Source: Dipteris shenzhenensis
Lineage: Eukaryota; Polypodiophyta; Polypodiopsida; Gleicheniales
DNA length: 64,000 bases
Reading direction: 5' to 3' (one strand)
NCBI GenBank assembly: GCA_047967505.1
Contig: CM106541.1
Positions 19,826 through 32,150 of this stretch are shown here, in pieces (position 1 is the stretch's first letter; each line of letters starts with the position of its first letter). The notes beneath the pieces are model-generated. The model made no database searches, had not been told where the DNA came from, and saw only the letters and a list, made by a program, of their open reading frames with translations. Position numbers and translations under genes: made by a program.

Positions 19826-22800
19826 ATGGCTGACATTCCCATGATTTGTGGACGGGTTGAAGAATCCTTCTCAGAGCCCTCATATGCTGAGATGGTAGAC
19901 CCACCAACAGAGAAGACTAAAAGATCCCACAGGAGTAAATGCTCGCCCTCGGATTTTCCCATCGGCTCAAGACAAGAGGACTATTCGGTCGTTCAGGACC
20001 TTGCTCATCGGTCTTTGAGCATCACACTCCCTCAACTAATAGCATTAAGCCCTAAGGTGAGACGTGAGCTACAGCAAGGGCTCTCAACAAGGAGGAGCAA
20101 GAAAAAGGGAAAGGTACGAGAGGTATCTTCTATCTCTGAAGAAATTGATCGGCACCCACATACAGTAGATGTCATCATAGATAATTGCCATGTCAAAAAT
20201 GTGTGTGTTGATGGGGGAGCTGCATGTAATATCATGGTGCCCTGAATCAAGAAGAAATCGAATTTGAAATGCACAAGGCGTTCCTCCACTCGAATCAAGG
20301 TAGCAGATGGTCGACGACTCGCCACCCTAGGAGTCATTAAGGATTTGCCCATCACTGTCAATGGGTTGACCACCACCGTCAATTTCTATGTAGTGGACAT
20401 CAAAGATATAGGCAGGAGTTACCCAGCCATACTCGGGAGACCATGGTTGAGAAAGAGTGATGCAGTCAGCTATTGGAAGATAGGACACATGTCTTTTGGT
20501 GCTTCTAAGGAGAAGATCCCAGTGCAACCAGGTGCCACGGAACCAGAAGAAGAAGAGGAGCAAGACAGTGATACTCTCTCATCCTCAGTGTCTGAATCAA
20601 TGTCTGAATCAATGGAAGAATCAGACGGGGGGGAGGAGTTCTCAGAGGAGGAAGTTTACATGATGGGGGTGTCTCCAACCCCGCCACCTGCAGAAAAGGT
20701 AACCGCTAGTCCTCAACAGCTTGAATCTATGCTTTCCCCAGACCTCACTCCAAGTGAGAAAGATGAGTTCCTAGAAATGTTCAAATATTTCCCTGACCTT
20801 TTCGCAACTAGCTACTGCCACCTTTGCCATGTGACTGCCATAGAACACAAGATAGAGCTGAAGCCTAATGCGAAGCCTGTGGCTCATAAGTATCGGAAAT
20901 TAGGGCCCCTATAGACCGATGCTTTGCGCTCAGAGTTGCAGAAACTTGTAGAAGCTCGGTTTATTGTTCCAGTTCACAATACTGAATGGGTTTCACCAGT
21001 GGTAGTCACTCCAAAGAAAAACAACAAGTGGCAGGTCTGCATCGACGACTATAAGAAACTCAATGCAGCCACCAAGAGGGACCATCATCCTCTCCCCTTT
21101 CAAGACCTCATTCTTGAGAAGGTAAGTGGTCATGAGATGTATACTTTCTGTGATGGTTATACTTCGGGTTTTATCAAATCAGAATTGCCGAAGAGGATGT
21201 GCTTAAAACCACATTTGCCACACCCTGGGGGACATTTGCATTCAAAGTAATGCCATTTGGCCTCACCAATGCTCCTGCTACCTTTCAAAGATTTATGCAG
21301 ATGGTGTGTGCTCCTTATTTGGGGGATTTCTTGGAGGTGTTTTTAGATGATTTTTGTATATTCTCGTCACGTATTCTCGTCACGTAAGGAGCACGTCATG
21401 AAGGTTAGGTTGGCCTTCCAAAGGGTCAATGATGCGAATGGTAGTCTCAAAACTGAGAAATGCACCATTGGAGCCACTCAAGGGAGGTTACTGGGACATA
21501 TTGTCTCATCTGAGGGCATCAAGCCTGACCCCGAGAAGGTAGAAGCCATCCTCAAGCTCTCCCCACCAACAACCAAACGTCAGGTACGCTCATTTGTCAA
21601 TCTAGTAGGATACTATCGCTGCTTCATTGATCAATATGCTGCTTTGACACGACCCATGACTATGCTATTAAAAGATGGGGTTGATTTCTCTTGGGATGAA
21701 AATTGTGATCATGGGTTTGCACAAATCAAGAATGCTCTGGCTTCAGAACCCATTCTACGCAATCCAGATTGGTCAAAGACTTTCTATATCAATCCTGGGT
21801 TTGGTGAGCACACTCTGGCAGGTATTCTTCTCCAGCAAGGGGAGGATCGGTTCATGTATCCCGTTCGATTTGCTTCTCAACAATTTCTCGACACTGAGCG
21901 ACGCTATTCAAAGGCTGACAAGCATGCGTTGTCTTTGGTGTTCTGCATTGAGAAATTTAGACATTATGTAGCTGGAAAGTCCTTCATTATACTCACTAGC
22001 ACTAGTCTTGCAAAGCAGGTTCTTCAATCACCAAATCCCATGGGCCGGTTGGCCAAATGGTTGGCAGTTTTACAAGAATATGATTTTTCTTTCAAAATTG
22101 TAAAAGGGGGTTGTTCCAACTTGAAGAATGCTTTGATTGATTTAGAGGAGTGCCTTGATATAACCCTTGTAGCGGCCATAGAAGTTGGGGATCCATGGTA
22201 TGGTGGTATCTACAGGTTTCTGACTGCTTTCTCCTTTCCTCCAGAAAGTACTAGCTATGAGAGAAAGAAGATCCGCAGAGATAGTAGGTGCTACACCCTC
22301 TTTGATGGGGTGTTGTACCGTCAAGGCATGGATGGGTTACTAAGATGAGCCATTGATGCAGATGAAGTACCTAAGGTATTAAAGCATTATCATGATGGAT
22401 TTTGTGGAGGCCACTATGCTGGTCACTATACAGCTAAGAAGATTTTACATGCTGGATACTATTGGCCGACCTTGTTCAAGGATGCCACTTTGTATTGCAA
22501 AACCTGTGAACCATGCCAATTCTTTGGTAGGAAGGATTTGCATCCTGGGCAACATCACCCAGTGATGTCCATCCATCCGTTTCAGAAGTGGGGAATAGAT
22601 TTTGTTGGGCCCTTGCCCATGACTGCCCGCAAAAAGAAGTATCTTTTGGTAGCCACTCAGTATGTCACTAAGTGGGCAGAAGCTATCGCCCTCCCTACTG
22701 CAAATGGTAAGGCAGTTTCAAATTTCATATTTGAACGTATCTGCACAAGGTTTGGGACACCCATGGAAATAGTCTGACCATGGGAGTCCATTCTTAAATG

Positions 22801-23511
22801 AAGCAGTGGAGTTACTCATGGATCGCATGGGTATTGATCATCGCACTTCTAGCATCTATTATCCAGCATCCATGGGTCAAACGGAGCGGACCAATGGCCT
22901 CCTTTGTAAAACCATGGGGAAAATGGCCGTAGGGAACAGGAGCCAGTGGGATGAGAAGGTCACTGAAGCCATGTGGGCTTACAACATCACTCATAAAACG
23001 TCTATAGGTCACACTCCTTTTGAGTTGGTGTATGGAACTGAGGCAGTTTTACCACTAGAGATAGAGATTCCGGCTTTGAGATTGGCACAAGAATAGAGGA
23101 TGACAGAAGATGAACATGTAGAGGCCAGATTGGTACAACTTGAGAAGTTAGATGAAACCCGACGGCTTGCACTACACCAAACAGAGATCCAAAAGAATTG
23201 ACAAAAGGCCCGCTTGGATGCTAAGATTCGTAAGGGATGGGAAAGACGCTTTGCTGAGGGGGATGTTGTGCTATGCTTTGATAACAGAGCTTTGATAACA
23301 GATTGGACCACCAAATGGATAAGAAGTTTCTGCCACTATGGACCGGTCCATACAAAGTCATCAAGGAACGTAGCAATGGGTCTGTACAAGTTCAAGAGCT
23401 ACATGAACCATATGGCAAGAAGGTGATCAACAAGTGTTACCTCAAGCCCTTCTATGTGCGTGATGGACCCAGGCATGGAAATGCTGTGCATTCCCTGCCT
23501 GGGGGGGGGAA
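19826..23511 (+). pseudogene. pol: Gypsy Pol: protease, RT, degenerate RNase H, integrase
   Basis: Domains in order: aspartic protease (VDGGAACNIM, where DTGA/DSGA is usual; ILGRPWL); an acidic linker; RT (WVSPVVVTPKKNNKWQVCID, MPFGLTNAPATFQR, FLDDF box); RNase H in which the usual FYVDAS and TDH residues read FYINPG and LTSTS; integrase (GHYTAKKILHAGYYWP, CKTCEPCQ, KWGIDFVGPL, GQTERTNG); and a GPYKV module ending YLKPFY. Stops at 20,243, 20,912, 22,346 and 23,093, a shift near 21,180 and another near 22,775 break it. Comparison with 40,374-42,159 shows that the 22,346 and 23,093 stops arose from TGG and CAG codons. Confidence 0.9.
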
Positions 23512-23512
23512 C

Positions 23513-24499
23513 TGTTATGGATAAATTTGTCTAAGGAAAAAGGCATAAATATGAGTGTGTGTTTGTATGCGTGGCAATTGTATAATAAAATATGGTGTGC
23601 ATAGGGCCCAGGGTTGAGGTGGCAGGGCATGACCATGTGCCACCCTTCCACGTAAGAGGACCCATAAGGTGTGATGTACATAATCCATGGTAGTAATATT
23701 ATAAAATGTAAGGTGGCATGGCTCCTCCATGTGCCACCCCTCCACCTAGGCTGCATTTAGTGAGATATGGCCCAAAGTCCATGGGAGAAGTAATATAAAA
23801 TAGGTGGAGATGGATATTATATTGGGTTATTCCCTCCATATAGGATAGGCCCATGTGGGGGAGGTATGGAAGGTCCAAGAATGCAAGTTAAATAATGGGG
23901 AAAGTAGGATGAGGTGGCAAGATTCCTTGTGCCAACCCTCCCTTGTCCGCCTAGAGGTTTGAACGTATTATAAAATTGGGGAGAGACCAAGGGAGTATGA
24001 TAGACTTGAGATATGGGACTTGATTTATGTGGAAAAATGAGGCAAAGGATTGTCGCACACAATTGAGAGTGCGTAACCGCCTAGCCCACATGAGAGACTT
24101 TTCCACACACACCATGCATGTGGGAGGATGCATTTATTGGGAGAGACGCCCTCTCTTGGCTATGAAAGGAGGGGGCTATTCCTTGATGGGACACGCTCAT
24201 TCTTGTAAAGCCACCTAGCTAGTACTTTGACTTCCCCCTTCTCTTCCTTTCAAATAAAGCATGGTCCTCTTTCCTTGATGTCTCCATCTTTACATTCCTC
24301 CTCCAATCATGTACATGCTTCTCTTCCCCCTCTCCCTTTCCCCTTGTGCCATAGTCTCCCTCTTCATTCCCTCCCCTTCTAATCCCTTTTCCCCTCCCAT
24401 GATAACGTTTTGCCCTCACGTTCTCATTTCCTCTATGGCCCTTGAGCGTCGCCATGCTTAGTGTCTAGCCACTTGTCTTGATTTCTTTTCAAGCTAATA
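23513..24499 (+). repeat. 3' LTR of full gypsy element
   Basis: 987 bp, preceded by the polypurine tract TGGGGGGGGGAAC. Its TATA box reads TATGAAAG, unlike TATAAAAG in the 5' LTR. It ends AAGCTAATA, followed by the GTGC target copy. Confidence 0.9.
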
Positions 24500-24695
24500 G
24501 TGCCCACAACATTAAGACTTTCATGTGGCGACATACGATGCATCTCTTCTACTATCACTAAACAACTAACTGGCACTCTTTTATCTATGAAATTTACCAA
24601 GGCATTATCAACAGAGTGGTCTACATCCGGTTTGAGGAATTCAATGCTCGATACGATTTTGCTTTACTCCCATTGTACAACTTGGAAAACATGCA

Positions 24696-24850
24696 AGTTC
24701 TACTTGCAACTCCTACATGCAAGTCCTACATGCGATTCCTACATGTATGTTCTACATGTGAGTTCTACATGCAACTCCTACATGCAACTTCTATATGCAA
24801 GTCCTACATGTAGAGAGAGAATGTCTTACAATTCCTACATGCAGAGAGAG
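24696..24850 (+). repeat. 12-bp minisatellite, TCCTACATGCAA units
   Basis: About ten imperfect copies of a 12-15 bp unit, with ACATGCAA, ACATGTAT and ACATGTGA variants, followed by two AGAGAGA-bearing units. The 129-codon frame across it is a product of the repeat. Confidence 0.8.
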
Positions 24851-24989
24851 AAGCTCTCCAACTTTTATAAATATCCCATAATGGAATGAAGCCCACACTC
24901 TTTGGGTCATTATGTTGAGTTCTACTTTGGTATTCCAAGCAATTGTCTTAAGTGTCCATGCTTCCTTGCACTCCACATCCAAAAGCATG

Positions 24990-25390
24990 TCCTAACTTTG
25001 CAACTCCTCCTCCCCTCTCCTCCAACCTTGCAACCCATCCTCTCCCTCTCCTCCTCCCTTATCCTCCTCCCTTCTCCTCCTCCTCCTCCTCCTCCTCCTC
25101 CTCCCTCCTCCTCCCTTCTTCTCTCTCTCCCCATGCTCTTACATCTTCTTCCTCTCCGACTCCTATGCTCCCCCTAAACCCTTAGTTCCTCAATGCTTTA
25201 CCTCCATGATCTATGAAGGAGACGAGTTCTCCACCATGTACTCTACGCTGAACCTTGGATCCTCCTTCTAACCCTTGAACCTCTTCTAAACTCTGAAACT
25301 TTTCTTTGAACCTTGGAACCTTCTCTAAACTCTGAACCTCCCCCTAACCCTTAAACTCCTCCTAAACCCTTCAACCCTCAATGAAGGCGA
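24990..25390. repeat. (TCC)n microsatellite and degenerate ACCCTTGAACC-type repeats
   Basis: A TCC run occupies about 25,064-25,115, within a longer CT-rich block. From 25,240 to 25,380 imperfect units CTCTGAACCT, CCTTGGAACC and CCCTAACCCTT recur. Frames here are compositional. From 25,390 to 25,977 no gene was seen. Confidence 0.7.
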
Positions 25391-25977
25391 AATCCTTCAT
25401 TTGCCCAACCATGATGATGCATGTTCCTTTCACACATCCATGCACTATGTTTGCTTACCACACTTAAGCCTATGTCTCTCATCGGAATATGACTCCAGGT
25501 CCTAAGCTACACTTATACTGAGCTTATACTACAAACGACAACACCGATATATATGTAGGTGACAAAAAGCCTTGGAACCTTGCATACTGAGAACATGAGT
25601 AAACATACGCAAGCATGTGAACTACTATGAATTTTCACGAACGTAACACTCAAGGGCAAAGAGAGTATTTTTTTTTTCCAACTCTAGCCAAACATATCAA
25701 CCCCAAGCATCAATCAACCTTGGGTTACTACCTTAAGAAATTTTCTTTATTTCTTAAAAACAAGCCACTTGAAAAAAAAATCAGGCTAGGTAATGGACAC
25801 AAATGTGTAGAGCTTGCACTTTTGATAATTTCACCTTTTTACAGAAGAGCAATCCGAGCTAATCATGAAAAGTTATGGCTTGGGAAGAGTTTAGGGTTTC
25901 ACCCTAACCCTACACTCATTCCTATAAAAACCCACTCCAGCCCCTCATTCTTCTTCTTTCACATCTAGCCTCCATCT

Positions 25978-26377
25978 TGTTCCCCATTCTCAATCCCTAG
26001 GCAAGACACTCCTCCCTCTCCATCGACCACCACCCTACTCCCTGTGAAGAGAGTGGGAGAGAAGTAAGGAGTCTCACTTGCAGCTTTCTCACATACACAA
26101 TGGGGGAATACACACAAAGGTGGAGGCTGAAAACAATTTTCCTCTTCTGAGTTGTGAAAGCCAAAAGAACTCTCTCTAAGTACAAAAGGAATAGGTGAAC
26201 CCTTTAAGTGGGTCTCAAACCAACTAGCTGAGCCACTTACTAGAGTACATAAAGATAGTTGTCATCCAACTATTATTCATGGGCGGTGTACCAACCGCAT
26301 CTACAGCTAACAAGTCGGTGACATAAATGCACAACGGTGACCTTGGCATATCACGAGTGGAGCTCGATATCTCAACA
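25978..26377 (-). repeat. 3' LTR of minus-strand copia element
   Basis: 400 bp with TGTT...AACA ends. The polypurine tract GCTCGAGGGGGAG immediately precedes it on the minus strand (26,378-26,390). Confidence 0.8.
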
Positions 26378-26389
26378 CTCCCCCTCGAG

Positions 26390-28297
26390 CTCAATCCCAA
26401 TTCCTGCACACCAAGCAGGTCTCTAAACTTGCACAGCTTCTCTGCGCCCAATGCCTTCGTGAATATGTCAGCTACCTGATCCTCTGTGCTAACATAAAGT
26501 AGATCAATAAAACCTACTAAAACCTTCTCCCGCACATAGTGATAATGCACCTCAATGTGCTTTGTTCTAGCATGATAGACTGGGTTATTTTCCAAGTGTA
26601 TACTGCTCATGTTGTCATAATAAATGATAACTGGCCCATCTGTAGATTGATGCATATCATAAAGTAGCTTACACAACCAAGCTACCTCACATGCAGCCAT
26701 TGTTGCACCCCTGTACTCAGCCTCTGTGCTCGACAAGGCAACTGTAGGCTATTTCTTGCTGCTCCAAGTGACTGCAGCACTCCCAAAAGAGAACACATAT
26801 CCACTAGTAGATCGTCTATCAGAAATACTACCAGCCCAATCAGCATCAGTGTATCCATGCAATTGTACCTAAACCCCAGTCTCATAAAATAGTCCATACT
26901 ACAATGTGGACTTCACATACCTCAGTATGCGTCTAGCCACATCCAAATGCGGTTTCCTTGGAGCCTGCATAAAATGACTTACCAACCCAACAGCAAAGCT
27001 CAAATCTGGCCTGGTAATAGTCATATAAATCAAACTTCCTACTATGCATCTATAGATAGTAGGGTCTTCCAGAAGCTCACCTGCATCTGCGCTCAACTTC
27101 ACATTCTGCTCCAAAGGAACTGAAATAGGCTTATAGCCTATCATCCCATATTTGGACAGCATGTCCAATCCATACTGCCTCTGCAAGAGCCATATCCCAC
27201 TTGTGGATCTAATCACCTCAATGCCCAAGAAGTAATGCAGCTCTCCCAAATCCTTCATCTCAAACTTCTGCTTCAATAGCATTTTCACATGAAGGATATC
27301 TTCATCACTATCACCTGTGATGATCAAATCATCAACATAAATGACAAGCAGCATAATGCGTTTCTCTGTTTTTCTCACATAAAGTGAGAAATCTGCTGTG
27401 GAAATCTGAACGCCAATAGTGACAAGATACTGTCCTATCTTGTCAGACCATGCTTTGGGTGCTTGGCTTCAAGCCATACAAGGCTTTCTTCAACCTGCAA
27501 ACAATGAACAGCATGAACATAACCTAGTGGCTGTTCCATATAGACATCTTCTTGCAAATCACCATGCAAGAAGGCATTCTTTACATCCATCTGATGTAAA
27601 GACCATCCCTTTGATGCAGCCATAGAATTGCTGCTCTTACGGTTGCCATCCTTGCAACTGGACTAAATGTTTCTTCATAATTAATGCCATATGTCTGTGC
27701 ATACCCCTTGACAACTAATCTTGCCTTGTATCTGTTCACAGAACCATCTGCATTGTGCTTCACCTTATAAACCCACTTGCAGCCAATTGCATTCTTGTAT
27801 TTAGGCAAAGGCACCAATTCCCATGTAGCATTTCCTTCCAAGGCATCCATTTCTTCATCCATGGCTTTCTCCCATTTTTCTTTTCCCATGGCTTGCTCAA
27901 AAGAAGTGGGTTCTGGTTCATGTATCACTTTGACCATATAGGCATAGTGAATGGCTATGAATCCATCATATTTCAGCCTATCCACAGAATACTTAACTTT
28001 GGTAGACCTGCACAAAATAGGCTCACTACCAGGTGCTTTCAAAACACCCCTTGTCTTCCTTACTCCAGGTGTAACAACAGAAGGAATACCCAACTCATCA
28101 TCAAGGCTCTGTTCTAAGCCACTGGATTCACCATCCACATAAGAGTGACCTGCATTCACATCAAACATGGGCTGATCTACTTTCTCTTTTCCTTTTTGTG
28201 ATACTTGCATACCACTATCTGCATTGCTTTGAAGAGATCCTCCTGATCTCAATCTGCCTGTCCATGGCGAAGTATGTGAACCACTACTAGAGGACAC
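26390..28297 (-). pseudogene. pol: Copia RT and RNase H
   Basis: RT begins near 28,000 (WEKAMDEEMDALEGNATWEL, CKWVYKVKHNADG, YKARLVVKGYAQ) and continues through 27,435-27,623 ([19 protein letters not shown]) to 26,899-27,378 (VIYVDDLIITG, the YVDD box; FEMKDLGELHYFLGIEV; RPDLSFAVGL). RNase H follows (SSTEAEYRGATMAACEVAWL, KHIEVHYHYVREKV, EDQVADIFTKAL). Frames change near 27,400-27,600 and 26,890. A Ser/Gly-rich linker (SSSSGSHTSP) precedes RT. All catalytic boxes visible are conserved. Confidence 0.9.
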
Positions 28298-29760
28298 TAC
28301 AGGTCCACTAATATTTTGTGATTGCTGCTCTGTGAATTCTATGCAGCATTACCATTTTGTGCATCTACATCATCAATCACATTTACTAGTTTATACCAGC
28401 TGCACATCTCATAAAAAATAACATCTCTGCTTACTGTAAACATACAAGTAGAAGGGTTATAGCATCTATACCCTTTCTGCTACAGAGAATAACCAATAAA
28501 GATGCACTTCTCAGCTTTTGGATCCAACTTGGATCTCAACTCATCTGGCACATGAACATAGGCAATGCAACCAAAAACTTTTAAATGATAAATATGTGGT
28601 TTCCTACCAGTATACCTCTCCTCTGGCGTCATGCCATGTATTGCTACAGTGGGAGTCCTGTTCATTATGTAGACTGCTGTAGCAACTGCTTCAGCCCAAT
28701 AATAATCTAGTAGGTCTTTTTCGTTGAGCATGGCACGAGATACCTCTCCAATATGCCTGTTTTTCCTTTCTGCAAGTCCATTTTGCTGTGGGGTATGACT
28801 GCATGAATATTGTTGCTTTATGCCATGCTATTGTAGGAACCTTGCAAACTCATTTGAGAGGTACTCTCCCGCTCTGACCTTAGGAATTTTATTTGCAGGC
28901 TGTTTCTTTCTCAACCATAGCTTTAAAGGCTTTGAAATGCCCAAACACTTCACTTTTCTTTTTCATAAAATACACCCAAACTTTTCTGCTGTAGTTATCA
29001 ATAAAAGTGACAAAATAATGACATCCTCCAATAGATGCAGCTTTAGTAGTCCACACATCAGAGTGGATTAATTCCAATGGCCTCTTACTCTCTTGAACAT
29101 GTCTAGGAAATGGTTTCCTTGCCTGTTTTCCAAATTGACAGGCTTCACATACCTTATGCATTTCTGCAACCTTGAACTTAGGCAATCCTGCAACAATAGT
29201 TTGGGCCTGCATTAATTTAAGTCGCTGTATATTAACATGACCAATGCGTTTATGCTAGATATCAATATCTGCAACTACACCGGTCCCATGTGCAAACATT
29301 GCTGCACTCAATTCAGGCATCTCTGCATCCAACATAAACATCCTGCCCTTCTTCTACCCTTTTGCTATCAAGCGACCTGTATTTTTCATATCCTCAACAA
29401 AGCATCCATGAGGATTAAATCTGGCCTGCAAGCCTTGCTCAACCATTTGACCAATAGAAACCAGGTTCTTGGTGATATTCGGGACATGAAATACATCAGA
29501 CAGGTATTTCTTTTTCCCATCTTACATAGACAAAGGAATTTTACCAATCTACACAATAGGATGTGCAGTATCATCACTAGTCTCCACAAATCCTGGTCTT
29601 TCCATTTTCCTTGCATCCTGCATCCATTCTGCATGACTTGTCATGTGGTTTGATGCACGTGAGTCAACATACCACACATCATTGCTTTCTTCTGCACTTG
29701 TCACAGAATTGGTCATGTGCTACATCATAAACAAATGCTCATTTCTATCATCACCCTGTC
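28298..29760 (-). pseudogene. Copia protease and integrase
   Basis: The protease box reads VWYVDSRASNHMT near 29,670, with Arg where Gly is usual. Then the integrase zinc finger (HKRIGHVN, CEACQFGKQA), core (LIHSDVW, FVTFIDNYSRKVWVYF, GEYLSNEFARF, TPQQNGLAERKN) and C-terminal motifs (TPEERYTGRKP, VFGCIAYVHVP, FIGYSL). Stops include TAG just before HKRIGH, where Trp is usual. A shift lies near 28,880. The catalytic Asp, Asp and Glu positions are recognisable. Confidence 0.85.
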
Positions 29761-29799
29761 TACTAGAGGATGCATAATTGCCTTGCTGCAATTTTCCAG

Positions 29800-30700
29800 T
29801 CATGATGTCATTCTGCTTTTTATAGCAGTCTTTAACCATATGACCCATTTTACCACAGTATTAGCATGCAACATTGTTGTTTGCATTTGGGCTCTTTGCC
29901 ATCCACCATGACCTCTTCTGCTCCCCCTGCCTCTAAAGTTACCACATCCTCCTCCATAAGACTGGTTTTCTTGAATTTGCTGCATATTATGATTTCTGCC
30001 ACAACCTCTAGATCGGCCTGCTCTACCTCTGCCTCTACCTCTTCCAGCATTTGAGTAGAAGACACTTTCTTTTGAAGTTCCTCCTGAAGAAGATGCACCA
30101 CCATTTCTCTGCTCTTCAAAAATTAGAAGAGCAATCAACTCCTCAAAATCAAAAATTTTTTCACGGACAGCAATGGATGTCCGGAACTGTGCATAATCCT
30201 TTCCTAGACCATTCAAGGTCACAGAAACTAAATCATCATCTTCCACTGGTGACCCAATGGAAGCAAGTGCATCTGCAATCTTCTTCACCTTCATGTGGTA
30301 GTCATTGATGCTCATATTTTCTCTCTGCACATTATGCAACTCCTGCTTGAGCTGCATTTTCCTGGCTTGCATATTTGTGCTATACATTTTTGTCAAAGTA
30401 TCCCATGCCTCCTTCGGCGTGCTTGCATCCTGAATATGCACAATCATAGAATCTGAAATATTGATAGACAACCAGTACATAACTTTTCTAGCTCTCTCAT
30501 GCCAGCCTTTAAATGCCTACAACTCCTGTTGATTGGGAACATTAGGAATAACTGGTTCTTGTTCAGCTCCAGAAATGAACTCCCAATAGCCTTTTGCGTT
30601 AAGGAAATTTGTCATTCTAAACTTCCATGCTTGGAAGTTGTTCTTGTCAAGCTTTTCAGTGATAATCTGTGAAAGAGCATCAAACGCCATTACAGAACAC
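29800..30700 (-). pseudogene. gag: Copia Gag
   Basis: Gag starts at MAFDALSQIITEKLDKNNF near 30,690 (FQAWKFRMTNFL), with one stop at about 30,518. The main frame 29,800-30,480 carries EAWDTLTKMYSTNMQA, LKQELHNVQRENMSI and LVSVTLNGLGKDYAQF, then a Gly/Arg-rich tail (GRGRGRAGRSRG). A CCHC knuckle (YCGKMGHMVKDC) near 29,830-29,870 lies in another frame and its first CxxC is broken by a TAG where TGG is likely. The RG-rich tail probably binds RNA. Confidence 0.88.
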
Positions 30701-31084
30701 TGCAAAATATTCTGTCACTGCAAAAAACACAACTTTTGCCTCACAAGGGCAAATATGCAAAACTGACGAAAGTGGTATTTGACCACACAGTCACTTGCTA
30801 GTGACGATTATGCATCAACAGGCAATAAGAATGATTTTGTCACTCCTAATATCTCTGCGCACAGGCATACGATGCAATTTCTGCAGCAACTTTTCACCGA
30901 CCTGTGGAACAGTGGTCACACAGCAAAAACAGGGCACTTTTTTGAGTGCCTATGGAAAACTTATGCGACTAAAATAGGCCCCGAAATGGCCTCGAATCAA
31001 AAAAATAATGTCAGTTAGGGCTTCAAGTCGGTGAAATAAATCCACAACACGAGTGGAGATTGATATCTCAACACTCCCATCCTC

Positions 31085-31475
31085 ACATGGTGAGTTATTT
31101 TGAGCCCTTCTCACAACTATAACCTAGCCATCCACCCACCGTCCATTTGTCCTCAACAATCCCATTACATTGAGAAAGACTTGGAGAGCATTAAGGTGAC
31201 CATCTCTTCCTCCCTTTGTATTTTCGTCAAAGTTGTCCGTCCATCAAGTTTTCCCCTCCCTCTCCCCCTCCATGCCCACCCCCCTCCACCACCCTCTCCA
31301 CCACTCCCCCACCCCCCCTCCACCACTCCCCCTCCACCCCACCCCCCTTCCATCCCTCCCCCTCCCCCTCCACCCCCCCACCCTCACCACCACCCCCCTC
31401 CACCACTCCTCCACCCCCCCCTCCACCCCCTCCACCCTCTCCACCCCCTCCACCCCCCCCCTCCACTACTCCCCC

Positions 31476-31517
<42 letters not shown>

Positions 31518-31630
31518 CCCCCCCTTCCCTCTTTTCTCTCTCTTCTCTCTCCTCCCCCCCTCTTCTCTCTCTCTCTCTCTCTCTCCTCTCCTTACCCCCC
31601 CCCTCACCGTCCGCTCCTCTTCCTACTCTA
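31085..31630. repeat. Pyrimidine tract with CCACC runs and (CT)n
   Basis: Nearly pure C/T with CCACCACTCCCCC-type units (31,255-31,470), then (CT)n at about 31,485-31,515 and several shorter CT runs. The many overlapping Pro-, Ser- or Gly-rich frames on both strands are artefacts of composition. Confidence 0.9.
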
Positions 31631-31941
31631 ACCTAAGGGCCTATAGCCCTTACCATTAGGAAAAAAGGGAGCTCATTTTGGGGCCTTTTGGCCAAAATGA
31701 AAAATAGCTCTCAACCAATGGCCATAGAGCCAATCTAACGAGGGAAAATTATAAAAATTTTGAATTGTATCTAGATTGTTAGAGCAAGAAAGAATATTTT
31801 ATTCATGTACAACTATTTATTAAAAAAATTTTGGTCGAGCTACTGACAGGATTCTACTACCTGACAATGTCTCATTCAAAATACATCATTAACTGAAATG
31901 TGCTTTCCCCCCAAACTACTCTCCCCTCCCAAATTACTCTT

Positions 31942-31944
<3 letters not shown>

Positions 31945-32018
<74 letters not shown>

Positions 32019-32052
32019 CCCCCTCTCTCCCCCCCCCTCTCTCTCTCTCTGT
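31945..32052. repeat. (CT)n microsatellite
   Basis: A CT run of about 65 bp (roughly 31,950-32,016) followed by shorter CT and C7 runs. Confidence 0.95.
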
Positions 32053-32150
32053 TTCCTCCTCGTATACATTCCTTCAACCTGTAGATTAGGTTTCTTTCCA
32101 CGAGTTTTGGGTGGCGATGGCAAATTAGAACTTGAAGTACCTCTAAGACC

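Larger units (their letters stand above)
16489..24499 (+). mobile_element. Full-length Ty3/gypsy element (Tat/Athila-like), coding region decayed
   Basis: The 8.0-kb element has LTRs at 16,489-17,476 and 23,513-24,499, flanked by the 4-bp repeat GTGC (16,485-16,488 and 24,500-24,503). Order: LTR, primer-binding-like site, leader with two small ORFs, RNase H of archaeal/bacterial type, CCHC knuckle, aspartic protease, RT, degenerate RNase H, integrase, G9 polypurine tract, LTR. Several stops and frameshifts interrupt the protein. LTRs differ by only about 2-3% by eye, so insertion was fairly recent. Related partial copies lie at 7266-12,202 and 40,374-43,135. Confidence 0.9.
25978..31073 (-). 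mobile_element. Ty1/copia element, 5' LTR mostly deleted
   Basis: The minus-strand element has gag, protease, integrase, RT and RNase H in copia order. The 3' LTR (25,978-26,377) runs TGTTGAGATATC...GGGGAACA. At the other end only about 60 bp of matching LTR start remains (about 31,014-31,073), followed by leader without a visible primer-binding site, so a deletion removed most of the 5' LTR. No target duplication is evident. Each domain carries a few stops or shifts, so it is defective but not old. Confidence 0.85.

Noticed and set aside
31085-31630. Long Pro-, Ser- and Gly-rich frames on both strands
   Set aside because: They are translations of a nearly pure pyrimidine tract and are open in several frames at once.
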